A stretch of DNA of 64,000 nt, taken from contig NZ_FNRK01000002.1 in assembly GCF_900107815.1 (NCBI RefSeq), positions 62,001 through 126,000 of the forward strand. The letters are read 5' to 3'. This document shows, in pieces, positions 34,258 to 42,642 of the stretch (its first letter is position 1; each line of letters begins with the position of its first letter). Both the position numbers and the translations under genes were made by a program. The notes under the pieces were generated by a model. It saw only the letters and a program-made list of their open reading frames with translations, searched no databases and had not been told where the DNA came from. Source of the DNA: Eubacterium aggregans (lineage in GTDB: Bacteria; Bacillota; Clostridia; Eubacteriales; Eubacteriaceae).

Positions 34258-35529
34258 ATGAGCCATTATACATTTTCCGGTCACGATACCGTGGCCCTGG
34301 CCAAAGAGTACGGTACACCCTTATATGTTATGAGTGAAGATATCCTCAGAGATAATATTCAGGGAATTGTGGATGCCTTTGAAAAAACGGGCGCCGAATA
34401 CGAAATTAATTTTGCCGGCAAATCTTTCTTAAACCTGGCGATGTGCCGTATCGTTGATGAGATGGGGATTTGCCTGGATGTTGCTTCTGGCGGAGAATTA
34501 TACACCGCCCTCGAAAGTGGCTTTGATCCGGCACGTCTTTGTCTCCACGGCAACAACAAATCCAAGGAAGAGCTTGAAATGGCTCTGGATGCCAAGGTTG
34601 GACGTATTGTTGTCGACAATGCCGTTGAACTGGATACCTTGGATCAACTGACCCGGGAACGGGAGCAGCACATCACCGTTTTGTTTCGAGTGACACCGGG
34701 AATCTCTGCCCATACCCATGAACTCATCCAAACAGCGACCGAGGATTCCAAGTTTGGAGTCCCCATTCGTCAGGCTCGGGGGGTCATCGGCAATGCCCGT
34801 AAAATGCCATTTATTGATGTGGTGGGTATCCACTGCCATGTCGGCTCCCAGATTATCGACGACGCCCCCTTTGTTATGGCCATGGACATCATGATGGACC
34901 TGTATAAGGTGCTCCAAGAGGATGGTTTGGATTTAAAAGAAATTAATTTGGGGGGAGGCTTTGGCATTCCATATTTAACTGGAGACGAATCCTTTGATGT
35001 CATGAACCATATTCCACGAATGGTTGCCCATATTCGGGAGATGTCCGTTAAAAAAGCCCTGGCCATGCCACGTCTGGTTGTCGAGCCAGGTCGGTATATA
35101 TCGGCGACCGCTGGCATTACCCTATACACGGTTGGAACGGTGAAGGATATCCCAGGGGTGAAAAAATACGTGTGTATTGATGGAGGAATGGCAGACAACC
35201 CCAGACCTGCGTTGTATGATGCGGAATATGAAGCTGTTTTATGCAATCACTATGGGGAAGCATCCACCGAAACCGTGACAATCAGTGGAAAGGCCTGTGA
35301 AACCGACCGGTTAATTGCTTCGGCAAAATTACCCAGTGCCGCACCCGGGGATATTTTGGCCGTTCGCCATACCGGAGCCTATAATTATTCCATGAGCAGC
35401 AATTATAACCGTCTCCGTCGGCCGGCAGTGGTTCTCCTTCGCGGGGGACAGTCCGGTATTATTGTGGAACGGGAAACTTATGCAGACCTTATTGCCCATG
35501 ACCGGATCGTACCATGGCTGGAGAAATAA
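34258..35529 (+). CDS. lysA: Diaminopimelate decarboxylase
   Basis: A 423-residue fold-III PLP enzyme that makes L-lysine from meso-diaminopimelate. The PLP lysine lies in EINFAGKSFLN; GICLDVASGGELYTAL, CLHGNNKSKEEL, GIHCHVGSQI and INLGGGFGIPY are the usual barrel segments, and GKACETDRLI carries the C-terminal active-site cysteine. It starts at ATG after AAAGGAG and is followed at once by the site-2 protease gene. Confidence 0.94.
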   Translation: MSHYTFSGHDTVALAKEYGTPLYVMSEDILRDNIQGIVDAFEKTGAEYEINFAGKSFLNLAMCRIVDEMGICLDVASGGELYTALESGFDPARLCLHGNNKSKEELEMALDAKVGRIVVDNAVELDTLDQLTREREQHITVLFRVTPGISAHTHELIQTATEDSKFGVPIRQARGVIGNARKMPFIDVVGIHCHVGSQIIDDAPFVMAMDIMMDLYKVLQEDGLDLKEINLGGGFGIPYLTGDESFDVMNHIPRMVAHIREMSVKKALAMPRLVVEPGRYISATAGITLYTVGTVKDIPGVKKYVCIDGGMADNPRPALYDAEYEAVLCNHYGEASTETVTISGKACETDRLIASAKLPSAAPGDILAVRHTGAYNYSMSSNYNRLRRPAVVLLRGGQSGIIVERETYADLIAHDRIVPWLEK

Positions 35530-35530
35530 G

Positions 35531-36175
35531 ATGCTGACGAATTTTACGCCAGAGTATTTTTTCAATCTGCTCCTTGGACTACCAGGAATCCTCATTGCTA
35601 TCTCTTTTCATGAGATGGCCCATGGCTATGCGGCGGATGCCATGGGGGACCCCACGCCGAAGATGATGGGGCGCTTGACCATGAACCCCTTAAAGCACAT
35701 CGATCCCGTGGGCTTCATTGCCATGGTGCTGCTGCGCTTCGGGTGGGCGAAACCTGTCCCTGTCAATCCCAATAATTTTAAAAATCGAAAGAAGGGAATG
35801 ATTGTCGTTGCCCTATCGGGATGCCTTACCAATTTGCTTCTGGGCTTTATCGGAATGGCGGCCTATTTTGCGGTCCTTCCCTTGCAAAATGAGATGCTCT
35901 CGACGATTTTACAGTATATTTACTACTATAACGTACTCTTTGCCGTTTTTAATCTCATTCCCATTCCACCCCTGGATGGGTCCCAGCTTTTAGCTGAATT
36001 TCTGCCGCCAAGGGCGAGTCAGAAATTCTCTGAATTCGGGCGTTATGGGATGTTCGTTTTGCTGGCTCTGATGTTTACCGGTATTTTTGGGATGGTCATC
36101 AGCCCCATTATCAATGCGGTGCTTAGCCTGTACGCCACCCTTTTGTCACCGCTGTTCACCCTCCTTTGGTCCTAA
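35531..36175 (+). CDS. Site-2 protease family membrane protein (M50)
   Basis: A 214-residue membrane protein with about five helices. HEMAHG (HExxH) provides two zinc ligands and PPLDGSQLL the third-ligand aspartate region; NPLKHIDPVG is typical of the group lacking PDZ domains. It probably cleaves membrane-embedded regulators, but this compact type has no known substrate. The open frame reaches 35462 inside lysA, but ATG 35531, two bases after the lysA stop, is the sensible start. Confidence 0.9.
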   Translation: MLTNFTPEYFFNLLLGLPGILIAISFHEMAHGYAADAMGDPTPKMMGRLTMNPLKHIDPVGFIAMVLLRFGWAKPVPVNPNNFKNRKKGMIVVALSGCLTNLLLGFIGMAAYFAVLPLQNEMLSTILQYIYYYNVLFAVFNLIPIPPLDGSQLLAEFLPPRASQKFSEFGRYGMFVLLALMFTGIFGMVISPIINAVLSLYATLLSPLFTLLWS

Positions 36176-36178
36176 ACG

Positions 36179-36934
36179 ATGTCCTATGAGGTTGCGCTGG
36201 AGAGCTTTGAAGGCCCTTTAGACTTATTGTTATTTTTAATACAGAAAAATAAAATCGATATCTATGATATCCCAATTGTACAGGTTACCAAGCAGTATTT
36301 GTCTTATATTTATAAATGGCAGGAGATGGACCTGGAGATTGCCAGCGAGTTTATTGTCATGGCCTCCAGGCTGCTGGAAATTAAATCCCGGACTCTATTG
36401 CCCCGGATGACACCCGAGGAAGAATCTGAAGAGGAGATGCGGGCCGCCCTGGTCAGCCAACTTTTGGACTACCAGGTTTTTAAAAAAATCAGCACCTATC
36501 TGGAGGATCGGGAGATGGCCGAGCTGGGAACCCTTGCCAAGGAGCCGGAGTACATCCCTGGGCTGGTCCAGGAAAAGCCGGTGGAAATCAAGGGTGAGGA
36601 TTTGGCTAAGGCTTTTCGGGGCATCATTGCCATGTACCGGGACGACCATCTTCTTAAGTCTTACTCCGGACAGATTCTAAGGGATAATTTTACGGTTGAA
36701 GAAAAGATTGATTTAATACGGGGCCGATTTTCCAATGGTAGGGATGAAGCAGTGCCTTTCTCGGATTTGCTCATCGGACACGGGCAGAAAGAGGAGGTAG
36801 TGGTCACCCTTTTGGCAGTACTGGAATTGTACAAGGGTGGACAGATTGCCATTAAGCAAAGGGGTTTGTTCCAGGAAATAATCATAGAAGAAGGATGGAT
36901 GGTAGATGGAGAATCGACAGATAACCATGCTTGA
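36179..36934 (+). CDS. scpA: Segregation and condensation protein A
   Basis: A 251-residue kleisin. SFEGPLDLLLFLIQKNKIDIYDIP at the N-terminus (seen in pieces) and ASRLLEIKSRTLLP are the ScpA landmarks; the C-terminal winged helix ends with ALLELYKGGQ-like AVLELYKGGQIAIKQ. It joins the SMC heads to ScpB in chromosome organisation. It starts 3 bp after the protease stop and overlaps scpB. Confidence 0.95.
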   Translation: MSYEVALESFEGPLDLLLFLIQKNKIDIYDIPIVQVTKQYLSYIYKWQEMDLEIASEFIVMASRLLEIKSRTLLPRMTPEEESEEEMRAALVSQLLDYQVFKKISTYLEDREMAELGTLAKEPEYIPGLVQEKPVEIKGEDLAKAFRGIIAMYRDDHLLKSYSGQILRDNFTVEEKIDLIRGRFSNGRDEAVPFSDLLIGHGQKEEVVVTLLAVLELYKGGQIAIKQRGLFQEIIIEEGWMVDGESTDNHA

Positions 36935-37481
36935 CCGCCGCCGATATCAGGGGATGATCGAGGCGGTACTTTTTGCGTCCGGGGAACCGGTTACCTTAAA
37001 AGATCTGGCTGTGGCGGTGGATCAAAAGCAGGACACGGTACAGCAGCTGTTGGTTGAGATGGAAAAGGCCTATCAGGGGGAAGAACGAGGAATTCGTCTG
37101 CTTAACGTTAACGGAAGCTGGCAGCTGACCACAAAGCCAGAGCACTACGCTGTGGTTTCGGATGTTTTGGGCCTCCATCAGGCGGCGGGCCTGTCCAAGG
37201 CGGCACTGGAAACCTTGGCTATTGTGGCCTATCGCCAGCCCATAACCCGGGTGGAGGTTGAAGCCCTCCGAGGGGTAAGCTCCAGCAGTTCGATTCAATT
37301 ACTGTTGGACCGCGAGCTGATCACCGAGGCAGGGCGAAAGGATGCCCCGGGGCGTCCATTTTTGTATAAAACAACCGATTGTTTTTTGAAATCCGTTCAT
37401 CTGACGTCTTTGGCAGAACTGCCATCCTTCGATTTTTTTTCAGATGCGGAACAGGATTTATTGGAGGAAGCAATTTTATGA
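36906..37481 (+). CDS. scpB: Segregation and condensation protein B
   Basis: A 191-residue protein with two winged-helix domains: GMIEAVLFASGEPV begins the first, and LSKAALETLAIVAYRQPITRVEVE (in pieces) the second, with RGVSSSSSIQLLLDREL and GRPFLYKTTDCFL following. It forms the SMC-ScpAB complex with the preceding gene. ATG 36906 gives a 29-bp overlap with scpA; ATG 36927 is an alternative start with an 8-bp overlap. Confidence 0.94.
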   Translation: MENRQITMLDRRRYQGMIEAVLFASGEPVTLKDLAVAVDQKQDTVQQLLVEMEKAYQGEERGIRLLNVNGSWQLTTKPEHYAVVSDVLGLHQAAGLSKAALETLAIVAYRQPITRVEVEALRGVSSSSSIQLLLDRELITEAGRKDAPGRPFLYKTTDCFLKSVHLTSLAELPSFDFFSDAEQDLLEEAIL

Positions 37482-38197
37482 GTATGCGGTTACAAAAATA
37501 TATGGCAATGTGCGGCGTGGCTTCCCGGCGGAAATCCGAGGTGCTCATTGCCACGGGCCATGTCCGGGTTAATGGAGTGGGCATTATGACGCCGGGGCAT
37601 CAGATAGAGCCCGGTGTGGATCAGGTGGAGGTGGATGGTAAACCCATTAGTGGGGAATCCCATGAATACATCCTTCTAAACAAGCCCATGGGGGTGATTT
37701 CAACCTCTTCGGATGTCCATGCGGTGGAAACCGCCGTGGATTTGGTGAAGAGTGACAAACGCCTGTACACGGTGGGACGGCTGGATAAGGATACTGAAGG
37801 TTTGTTGGTTTTGACCAACGATGGGGATCTAACCTTTCGGCTTACCCACCCACGGCATCATTTTAAAAAGACCTACACCTGCCTGGTTAAGGGGCGCATG
37901 GAGGATGAGGCTGTAGATCTTCTCCGGGAAGGGGTTCTGATTGATAATGATGGGGAAGCCTATCAAACTCAGCCTGCGGAGGTTACCGTGCTGCGACGAA
38001 AGCGAGGCGCTACCCTCATTAGCATCACCATTTCTGAAGGGAAGAATCGTCAGGTCCGTAAAATGTGCGAGGCGGTGGAGCATCCCGTGATCCAGTTAAA
38101 GCGGGTGGCCTTAGGGGATTTAAAAGACCCGGGTCTTAAAGCGGGGAAGTGGCGCTATCTGACGGCTGCTGAAGTGGACTACTTAAAAGGAGTTTAG
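37478..38197 (+). CDS. Pseudouridine synthase RluB-like (23S rRNA)
   Basis: A 239-residue protein with an N-terminal S4 RNA-binding domain (MRLQKYMAMCGVASRRKSE) and a RsuA/RluB catalytic domain: YILLNKPMGVISTSSD, then VGRLDKDTEGLLVLTNDGDL with the catalytic aspartate, and EGKNRQVRKMCEAVEHPV. It probably isomerises U2605-type uridine in 23S rRNA. ATG 37478 overlaps the scpB stop (ATGA) and has GGAGG upstream; the earlier start at 37379 is inside scpB. Confidence 0.92.
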   Translation: MSMRLQKYMAMCGVASRRKSEVLIATGHVRVNGVGIMTPGHQIEPGVDQVEVDGKPISGESHEYILLNKPMGVISTSSDVHAVETAVDLVKSDKRLYTVGRLDKDTEGLLVLTNDGDLTFRLTHPRHHFKKTYTCLVKGRMEDEAVDLLREGVLIDNDGEAYQTQPAEVTVLRRKRGATLISITISEGKNRQVRKMCEAVEHPVIQLKRVALGDLKDPGLKAGKWRYLTAAEVDYLKGV

Positions 38198-38200
38198 AAA

Positions 38201-38590
38201 ATGCTGAAATTTTATTTTCCAAAGGAAACCGATGGAATTGCCTCTTTTTTTGAGGAGGATGCTTTAAGGAAAAGTTTGATTATGGCTGCAGAGGATGAGG
38301 TTGGTCTTTTGGCCCTCTGCCGCTTTATTTATTCGGGAAGCTCAGCTGTGATCCAGGAGATTGTAAAAGTGGACCACAGCGCGGATATGGAGATATTTGA
38401 CGGGCTTCTGCGGTCAGTTCTTTTTCATTTGATGGAGATGGGCTGCCATTCGGTGGAGGTTTTCAATGGACCAGAGGATCTAGCGGAATACTTTAGGGGG
38501 CTGGGCTTTACATTAGAAGGAGACCATTGGCACCATGATGATTTTCCAGGGGCCCTTTTTTGCGGATGCCCATCCTGTGGAGGCATGTAG
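38201..38590 (+). CDS. Small acetyltransferase-like protein, unknown function
   Basis: A 129-residue protein between rluB and mnmM, common at this spot in Clostridia. IVKVDHSADMEIFDGLLRSV and the C-terminal FNGPEDLAEYFRGLGFTLEGD resemble the last part of a GNAT fold, but the acetyl-CoA loop (Q/RxxGxG/A) is not seen, so activity is doubtful. It ends with CGCPSCGG, a possible metal-binding cysteine group (C-x-C-x2-C). I assign no function. Confidence 0.65.
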   Translation: MLKFYFPKETDGIASFFEEDALRKSLIMAAEDEVGLLALCRFIYSGSSAVIQEIVKVDHSADMEIFDGLLRSVLFHLMEMGCHSVEVFNGPEDLAEYFRGLGFTLEGDHWHHDDFPGALFCGCPSCGGM

Positions 38591-38591
38591 C

Positions 38592-39173
38592 ATGATTGAA
38601 GCCTTTAGGCGTCAAACGATTTTGGCAGGGGCCATTATATCGGAGCATTTGAATCCTGGAGACTCTGCCATCGATGGCACCGCAGGAACTGGAGAGGACA
38701 CCCTTATGATGGCCAAGAAGGTGGGGCCAGAAGGCAAGGTGTATGCCTTTGACATTCAAGGGGATGCCATTGCCCGAACCCGGTCCCTTCTGGTGGCCCA
38801 AGGGGTGGAACAACCGGTTTGGCTGTACCACCTGGGACATGAGTCCTTGGGGAGCTTGCCGGAAATCTCCGGGGACCCAAGGATTCGCGGGATTATGTTT
38901 AACCTCGGTTATTTACCAGGTGGCGATCGTGCCATCGTGACCCGATGTGAGACCACCATGGCGGCTCTGAAGGGGGCCCTTGGCGTATTGGCAGCGGATG
39001 GGGTGATGACGGTATGCGCTTATGGACATAAAGAAGGCCTGGCGGAGGCACAAGGGATAGAAACCTGGTGCAGTGCCTTAGGCAAGGGGATTGATGTCCA
39101 TCGAATTGAAACCATCAATCATCACAACAGCCCCGTTTTGTATCTCATCAAAAAAGCAAGGAATGTAAAGTGA
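38592..39173 (+). CDS. tRNA methyltransferase MnmM-like (YtqB family)
   Basis: A 193-residue class I SAM methyltransferase of the rRNA_methylase/YtqB group. AIDGTAGTGEDTLMMAKKV is the SAM loop, VYAFDIQGDAI the acidic strand, and MFNLGYLPGGDRAI the family NLGYLPGG block. B. subtilis YtqB (MnmM) methylates 5-aminomethyl-2-thiouridine at tRNA position 34; by homology this one does too. ATG 38592 is 8 nt after GGAGG (38579-38583); the longer frame from 38535 overlaps the previous gene. Confidence 0.85.
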   Translation: MIEAFRRQTILAGAIISEHLNPGDSAIDGTAGTGEDTLMMAKKVGPEGKVYAFDIQGDAIARTRSLLVAQGVEQPVWLYHLGHESLGSLPEISGDPRIRGIMFNLGYLPGGDRAIVTRCETTMAALKGALGVLAADGVMTVCAYGHKEGLAEAQGIETWCSALGKGIDVHRIETINHHNSPVLYLIKKARNVK

Positions 39174-40087
39174 ACAATTATCGGAAAAAATGTGATGTCA
39201 GGGATATCTTTGCAGAGCTAAAGCGTCAGTACGACAGCTTTAGCAAAAGCCATAAAAAGATTGCGTTGTACATCATGCGGAATTTTGAAAAAGTCCCGGA
39301 TATGTCGGCCATGCAGGTCGCTCGGGCAGTACATGTCAGTGAAGCCACCGTCGTGCGATTTGCCATTTTCCTTGGCTATGAAGGCTACCCGGAATTTCGG
39401 AAATTCCTGAAGGATGAAATGAACAGCAAGTTGACCACGGTGGAGCGCATTGACCTGACCATGGGGGATGATGAAAAAGCCCTTTTGATGAAGGATAGCG
39501 CCAAGCATATGCTTAAAAGCGATATCGAATCCGTGAAGGATACGCTTGCGAATTTCGATGAGGAGACCTTTGAGCACTGCGTGGGGCTCATTGCAGAGGC
39601 CAGGAAGGTCATCATCATCGGCTTTCGGACCACCAGCCTCCTCACTGAGTATTTGGGCTATTATTTGGGCCTGGTACTGGACGATGTGCGCATTGTCAAT
39701 CATGGGGTGACGGATTTTTATGAGCATCTCATTAAAATTGGGGAGAATGATGTAGTCATTGCCATCAGCTTTCCCCGTTATGCCAAAAAAACCATGGAGG
39801 CCGTGGAGTTTTTAAAGGATCGGGGACCAAAAATCATTGTGATTTCCGATAATAATCATGCGCCCATTAACCAATATGCGGATTATACCCTTTTGGCCAA
39901 GAGCAATGCCTATGCCTTTGTGGATTCCCTGGTGGCGCCACTAAGTATGATTGATGCCCTGGTGGTGGCCATCGGTCTTAAAAATGTAGCAAAAACAAAA
40001 AGGACCTTTAAAGATCTGGAAGAAATATGGAAAGAAAACTACGTCTATACGGGGGATGAATTGGAGCGAGACTTATGGAACGAGTAA
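39170..40087 (+). CDS. RpiR/MurR family transcriptional regulator
   Basis: A 305-residue regulator: an N-terminal helix-turn-helix of the RpiR type (SFSKSHKKIALYIMRN, AMQVARAVHVSEATVVRFAIFLGYEGYPEFR, read in pieces) and a SIS domain (ARKVIIIGFRTTSLLTEYLGYYLG) that binds phosphosugars. It starts at GTG 39170, overlapping the previous stop. Its place among housekeeping genes suggests control of amino-sugar or peptidoglycan recycling, but no sugar operon is nearby, so the target is unknown. Confidence 0.88.
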   Translation: MNNYRKKCDVRDIFAELKRQYDSFSKSHKKIALYIMRNFEKVPDMSAMQVARAVHVSEATVVRFAIFLGYEGYPEFRKFLKDEMNSKLTTVERIDLTMGDDEKALLMKDSAKHMLKSDIESVKDTLANFDEETFEHCVGLIAEARKVIIIGFRTTSLLTEYLGYYLGLVLDDVRIVNHGVTDFYEHLIKIGENDVVIAISFPRYAKKTMEAVEFLKDRGPKIIVISDNNHAPINQYADYTLLAKSNAYAFVDSLVAPLSMIDALVVAIGLKNVAKTKRTFKDLEEIWKENYVYTGDELERDLWNE

Positions 40088-41313
40088 TGCAGACCATTGT
40101 GGTCGGCGGCGGCCCCGCCGGAATGCTGGCAGCCCTTTCTGCGGCAGAGGGTGGACGAGCCGTTGTTTTGTGTGAGCAAAATGAAAAGCTGGGTAAGAAG
40201 CTCTATATTACAGGAAAAGGCCGCTGTAATGTGACCAATGCTTGTGATCAGGATGATTTTTTCGAAAACATTATGACCAATCCCCGGTTTTTGTACTCGG
40301 CCTTTGCGGCTTTTAATAATTACGATTTGATGGGGGTTCTGGAGGATGCTGGCTGCCCCCTGCAGGTGGAGCGGGGAAACCGGGTTTTCCCCACAAGTAA
40401 TAAATCCAGCGATATTATCCGCGCCCTGGGCACAGCCCTTAAAAGAGCCGGTGTTCAGGTTCGCCTGGGTACTTCTGTCAAAGCCATTGAAAGGGAAACC
40501 GTCGAGGGTAAGCCGAAGGTGATCGGTGTGACGCTGCAAGACGGAAGCCTGATTCCAGGGGACCGCGTGATCCTGGCCACCGGGGGTATGAGTTATACCT
40601 CCACAGGCTCTGATGGGTATGGCATGCGTCTGGCCAAGGCCCTGGGGCATCGGATGGTGCCCTGTCGGCCCTCTTTAGTGGGTCTGACCACCAAGGAGCG
40701 GTGGCCAATGGCGCTCCAGGGCTTATCCCTGCGTAACGCTGGCCTCACCCTGTATTCCGGGAAAAAGCTAATCGCCCGGGAACAAGGGGAAATGCTCTTC
40801 ACCCATTTTGGGGTGTCCGGTCCCATGGTGTTAAGCCATAGTGCGCGAATCAAGAAGGACCCGGGAAACTGTCGCCTCTCCATTGATCTTAAGCCGGGAC
40901 TCAGTGAGGAGCAAATCCAGGCCCGGGTCGTCCGGGATTTTGAAAAATACCAGAATAAACAATTGATGAATGCCATGGGAGATCTCCTTCCCTCCAAGTT
41001 GATTCCTGTTTTTATAGAATTAACGGGAATTTCAGGGGAAAAGCGGGTCAACCAGATTACCAAACAGGAACGGCGCAGGGTCGAGGAGCTTCTTAAATCC
41101 ATGCCCCTGTCTGTGACTGGCTTTACCGCCATGAATTCGGCCATCATCACCTCAGGGGGAGTCCATGTGGGGGATATCAATCCGAAAACCATGGAATCTA
41201 AAATTGTGGATGGACTGTATTTTGCAGGGGAGATGATTGATGTGGATGCCCTGACGGGAGGATATAATATTCAAATTGCAGCGAGCACAGGATGGCTTGC
41301 CGGTAAGGAGTGA
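40075..41313 (+). CDS. NAD(P)/FAD-dependent oxidoreductase, BaiN/HI0933 family
   Basis: A 412-residue flavoprotein. IVVGGGPAGMLAALSAAEGG is the FAD dinucleotide loop, LGKKLYITGKGRCNVTNAC the characteristic HI0933 segment, RVILATGGMSYTSTGSDGYG another, and LYFAGEMIDVDALTGGYN the C-terminal FAD motif. The reaction is not established for most members; some have been called 3-dehydro-bile-acid reductases (BaiN), so that annotation should not be transferred blindly. ATG 40075 overlaps the regulator gene by 13 bp. Confidence 0.88.
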   Translation: MERVMQTIVVGGGPAGMLAALSAAEGGRAVVLCEQNEKLGKKLYITGKGRCNVTNACDQDDFFENIMTNPRFLYSAFAAFNNYDLMGVLEDAGCPLQVERGNRVFPTSNKSSDIIRALGTALKRAGVQVRLGTSVKAIERETVEGKPKVIGVTLQDGSLIPGDRVILATGGMSYTSTGSDGYGMRLAKALGHRMVPCRPSLVGLTTKERWPMALQGLSLRNAGLTLYSGKKLIAREQGEMLFTHFGVSGPMVLSHSARIKKDPGNCRLSIDLKPGLSEEQIQARVVRDFEKYQNKQLMNAMGDLLPSKLIPVFIELTGISGEKRVNQITKQERRRVEELLKSMPLSVTGFTAMNSAIITSGGVHVGDINPKTMESKIVDGLYFAGEMIDVDALTGGYNIQIAASTGWLAGKE

Positions 41314-41318
41314 AGGAA

Positions 41319-41969
41319 ATGCAAATTGCCATTGATGGCCCGGCAGGGGCCGGAAAAAGTACCATTGCAAAGATGATCGCAAAGGACCTGGATATCATCT
41401 ATCTGGATACCGGGGCCATGTATCGGGCCATTACCTATGGTGTCATGGAAGCGGGGATCCCCTTTTCGGATGAAGCAGCTATTATTGATTTTACCCAGAA
41501 AAGCACCATTGATTTTGACGGCTCCGCTGTGCGCTTAAACGGGGGTGTTGTTACCGAGGAAATCCGCAGGCCCCTAGTGAGCCAGCATACTTCGGATATC
41601 GCCTGCATCCAGGCTGTTCGGGATCTGTTGGTGGAGGAGCAGCGACAGATTGCGGCTAATCATTCTGTTATTATGGATGGCCGGGATATTGCATCGGTGG
41701 TTCTGCCCCGGGCTCAATATAAATTCTATTTAGATGCCAGCATTACAGAGCGTGCTATGCGGCGGATGAAGGAATTGGCAGCAAAGGGTATCGATAAGTC
41801 CTTAGATGAGATGAAAGCGGATATTGCTGCTCGGGATTATAACGATACCCATCGTGATGCCGGTCCCCTGGTCTGTACCGAAGATGCCGTTATTATTGAT
41901 ACCACGGGAAAAAGCATCTCTGAGGTTTGTGGGGCCATTATGGCTCATATTAAAGGGGTACCATTATGA
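41319..41969 (+). CDS. cmk: Cytidylate kinase
   Basis: A 216-residue NMP kinase phosphorylating CMP and dCMP. IAIDGPAGAGKSTIAKMIA holds the P-loop, YLDTGAMYRAITY the CMP site, and MDGRDIASVVLPRAQYKFYL the NMP region; AARDYNDTHRDAGPL is the lid-associated segment. GTG 41310 would also be in frame but coincides with the AAGGAG site (41305-41310), so ATG 41319 is used. Cmk-plsC-ispH order is typical of Clostridia. Confidence 0.95.
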   Translation: MQIAIDGPAGAGKSTIAKMIAKDLDIIYLDTGAMYRAITYGVMEAGIPFSDEAAIIDFTQKSTIDFDGSAVRLNGGVVTEEIRRPLVSQHTSDIACIQAVRDLLVEEQRQIAANHSVIMDGRDIASVVLPRAQYKFYLDASITERAMRRMKELAAKGIDKSLDEMKADIAARDYNDTHRDAGPLVCTEDAVIIDTTGKSISEVCGAIMAHIKGVPL

Positions 41970-42544
41970 TTTATCGATTGGGCCGTGCTTTATTTAAATA
42001 TATTGTTAATATCATCCTGTATCGGTTTACCATTAAGGGCAAGGAGAATGTACCTAAAAGTGGTGGGCTGATTATCTGTCCCAACCATGTCAGCCTGTAT
42101 GATCCCATTGTCATTGCGACCCAACTGGATCGCCCTGTCCACTACATGGCCAAGGCGGAGCTCTACAAGCATGCCATTGTTGCCTGGGTTATGCGGGCGG
42201 TTAAAACCATTCCGGTGAATCGGGGGAATGTTTCTGTACAAACCCTTAAGGAATCCATGAAGGTTTTGAAAGATGGCGGGATTTTAGGCATTTTTCCAGA
42301 GGGAACTCGGGTGGCAGAGGGGGAAGAAAAGCCTCCGATGGATGGCTTTGTGGTGTTTGCACTCAAGACGAAAAGTCCCATTTTACCGGTTCATATCCAA
42401 GGGCGCTTTAAATTTAGAAGCCATATCACCATTACTTTTGGAGCGCCCATCACTTTGGAAGAATACTACGGGAAGAAGCTAAAAGCACCCGAGATGTCTG
42501 AAATTAGTCAAAAAATCATGGATCAGGTGTACGCTCTGGATTAG
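41966..42544 (+). CDS. plsC: 1-acyl-sn-glycerol-3-phosphate acyltransferase
   Basis: A 192-residue membrane-associated acyltransferase. NHVSLYD (H-x4-D) is the catalytic motif and GIFPEGTR the substrate motif. It makes phosphatidic acid for phospholipids. The start overlaps the cmk stop by 4 bp (ATGA). A short N-terminal hydrophobic stretch (ALFKYIVNIILYRF) may anchor it. Confidence 0.92.
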   Translation: MIYRLGRALFKYIVNIILYRFTIKGKENVPKSGGLIICPNHVSLYDPIVIATQLDRPVHYMAKAELYKHAIVAWVMRAVKTIPVNRGNVSVQTLKESMKVLKDGGILGIFPEGTRVAEGEEKPPMDGFVVFALKTKSPILPVHIQGRFKFRSHITITFGAPITLEEYYGKKLKAPEMSEISQKIMDQVYALD

Positions 42545-42577
42545 GCCCAGTGAGAATGCAAATATTAGAAAAAAAAA

Positions 42578-42589
42578 CACGAATTCGTG
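42578..42589. repeat. 12-bp palindrome upstream of ispH
   Basis: CACGAATTCGTG is a perfect 12-bp palindrome just upstream of the ispH promoter -35 (42600). It could be an operator, but nothing here identifies the binding protein. Confidence 0.35.
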
Positions 42590-42599
42590 CAAAAAATAG

Positions 42600-42628
42600 T
42601 GGACATTAAGGGTGTTTTACAATACAAT
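42600..42628 (+). promoter_or_regulatory. Promoter of the ispH-S1 fusion gene
   Basis: TGGACA (42600-42605), a 17-bp spacer and TACAAT (42623-42628) form a good sigma-A promoter 14 bp before the start codon at 42643, so the leader would be very short. Confidence 0.55.
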
Positions 42629-42642
42629 AATGGAGATAGTCG

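Noticed and set aside
35802-35993. 63-residue plus-strand frame in the site-2 protease gene
   Set aside because: It is in another frame of a well-conserved membrane protease gene and lacks a ribosome site.
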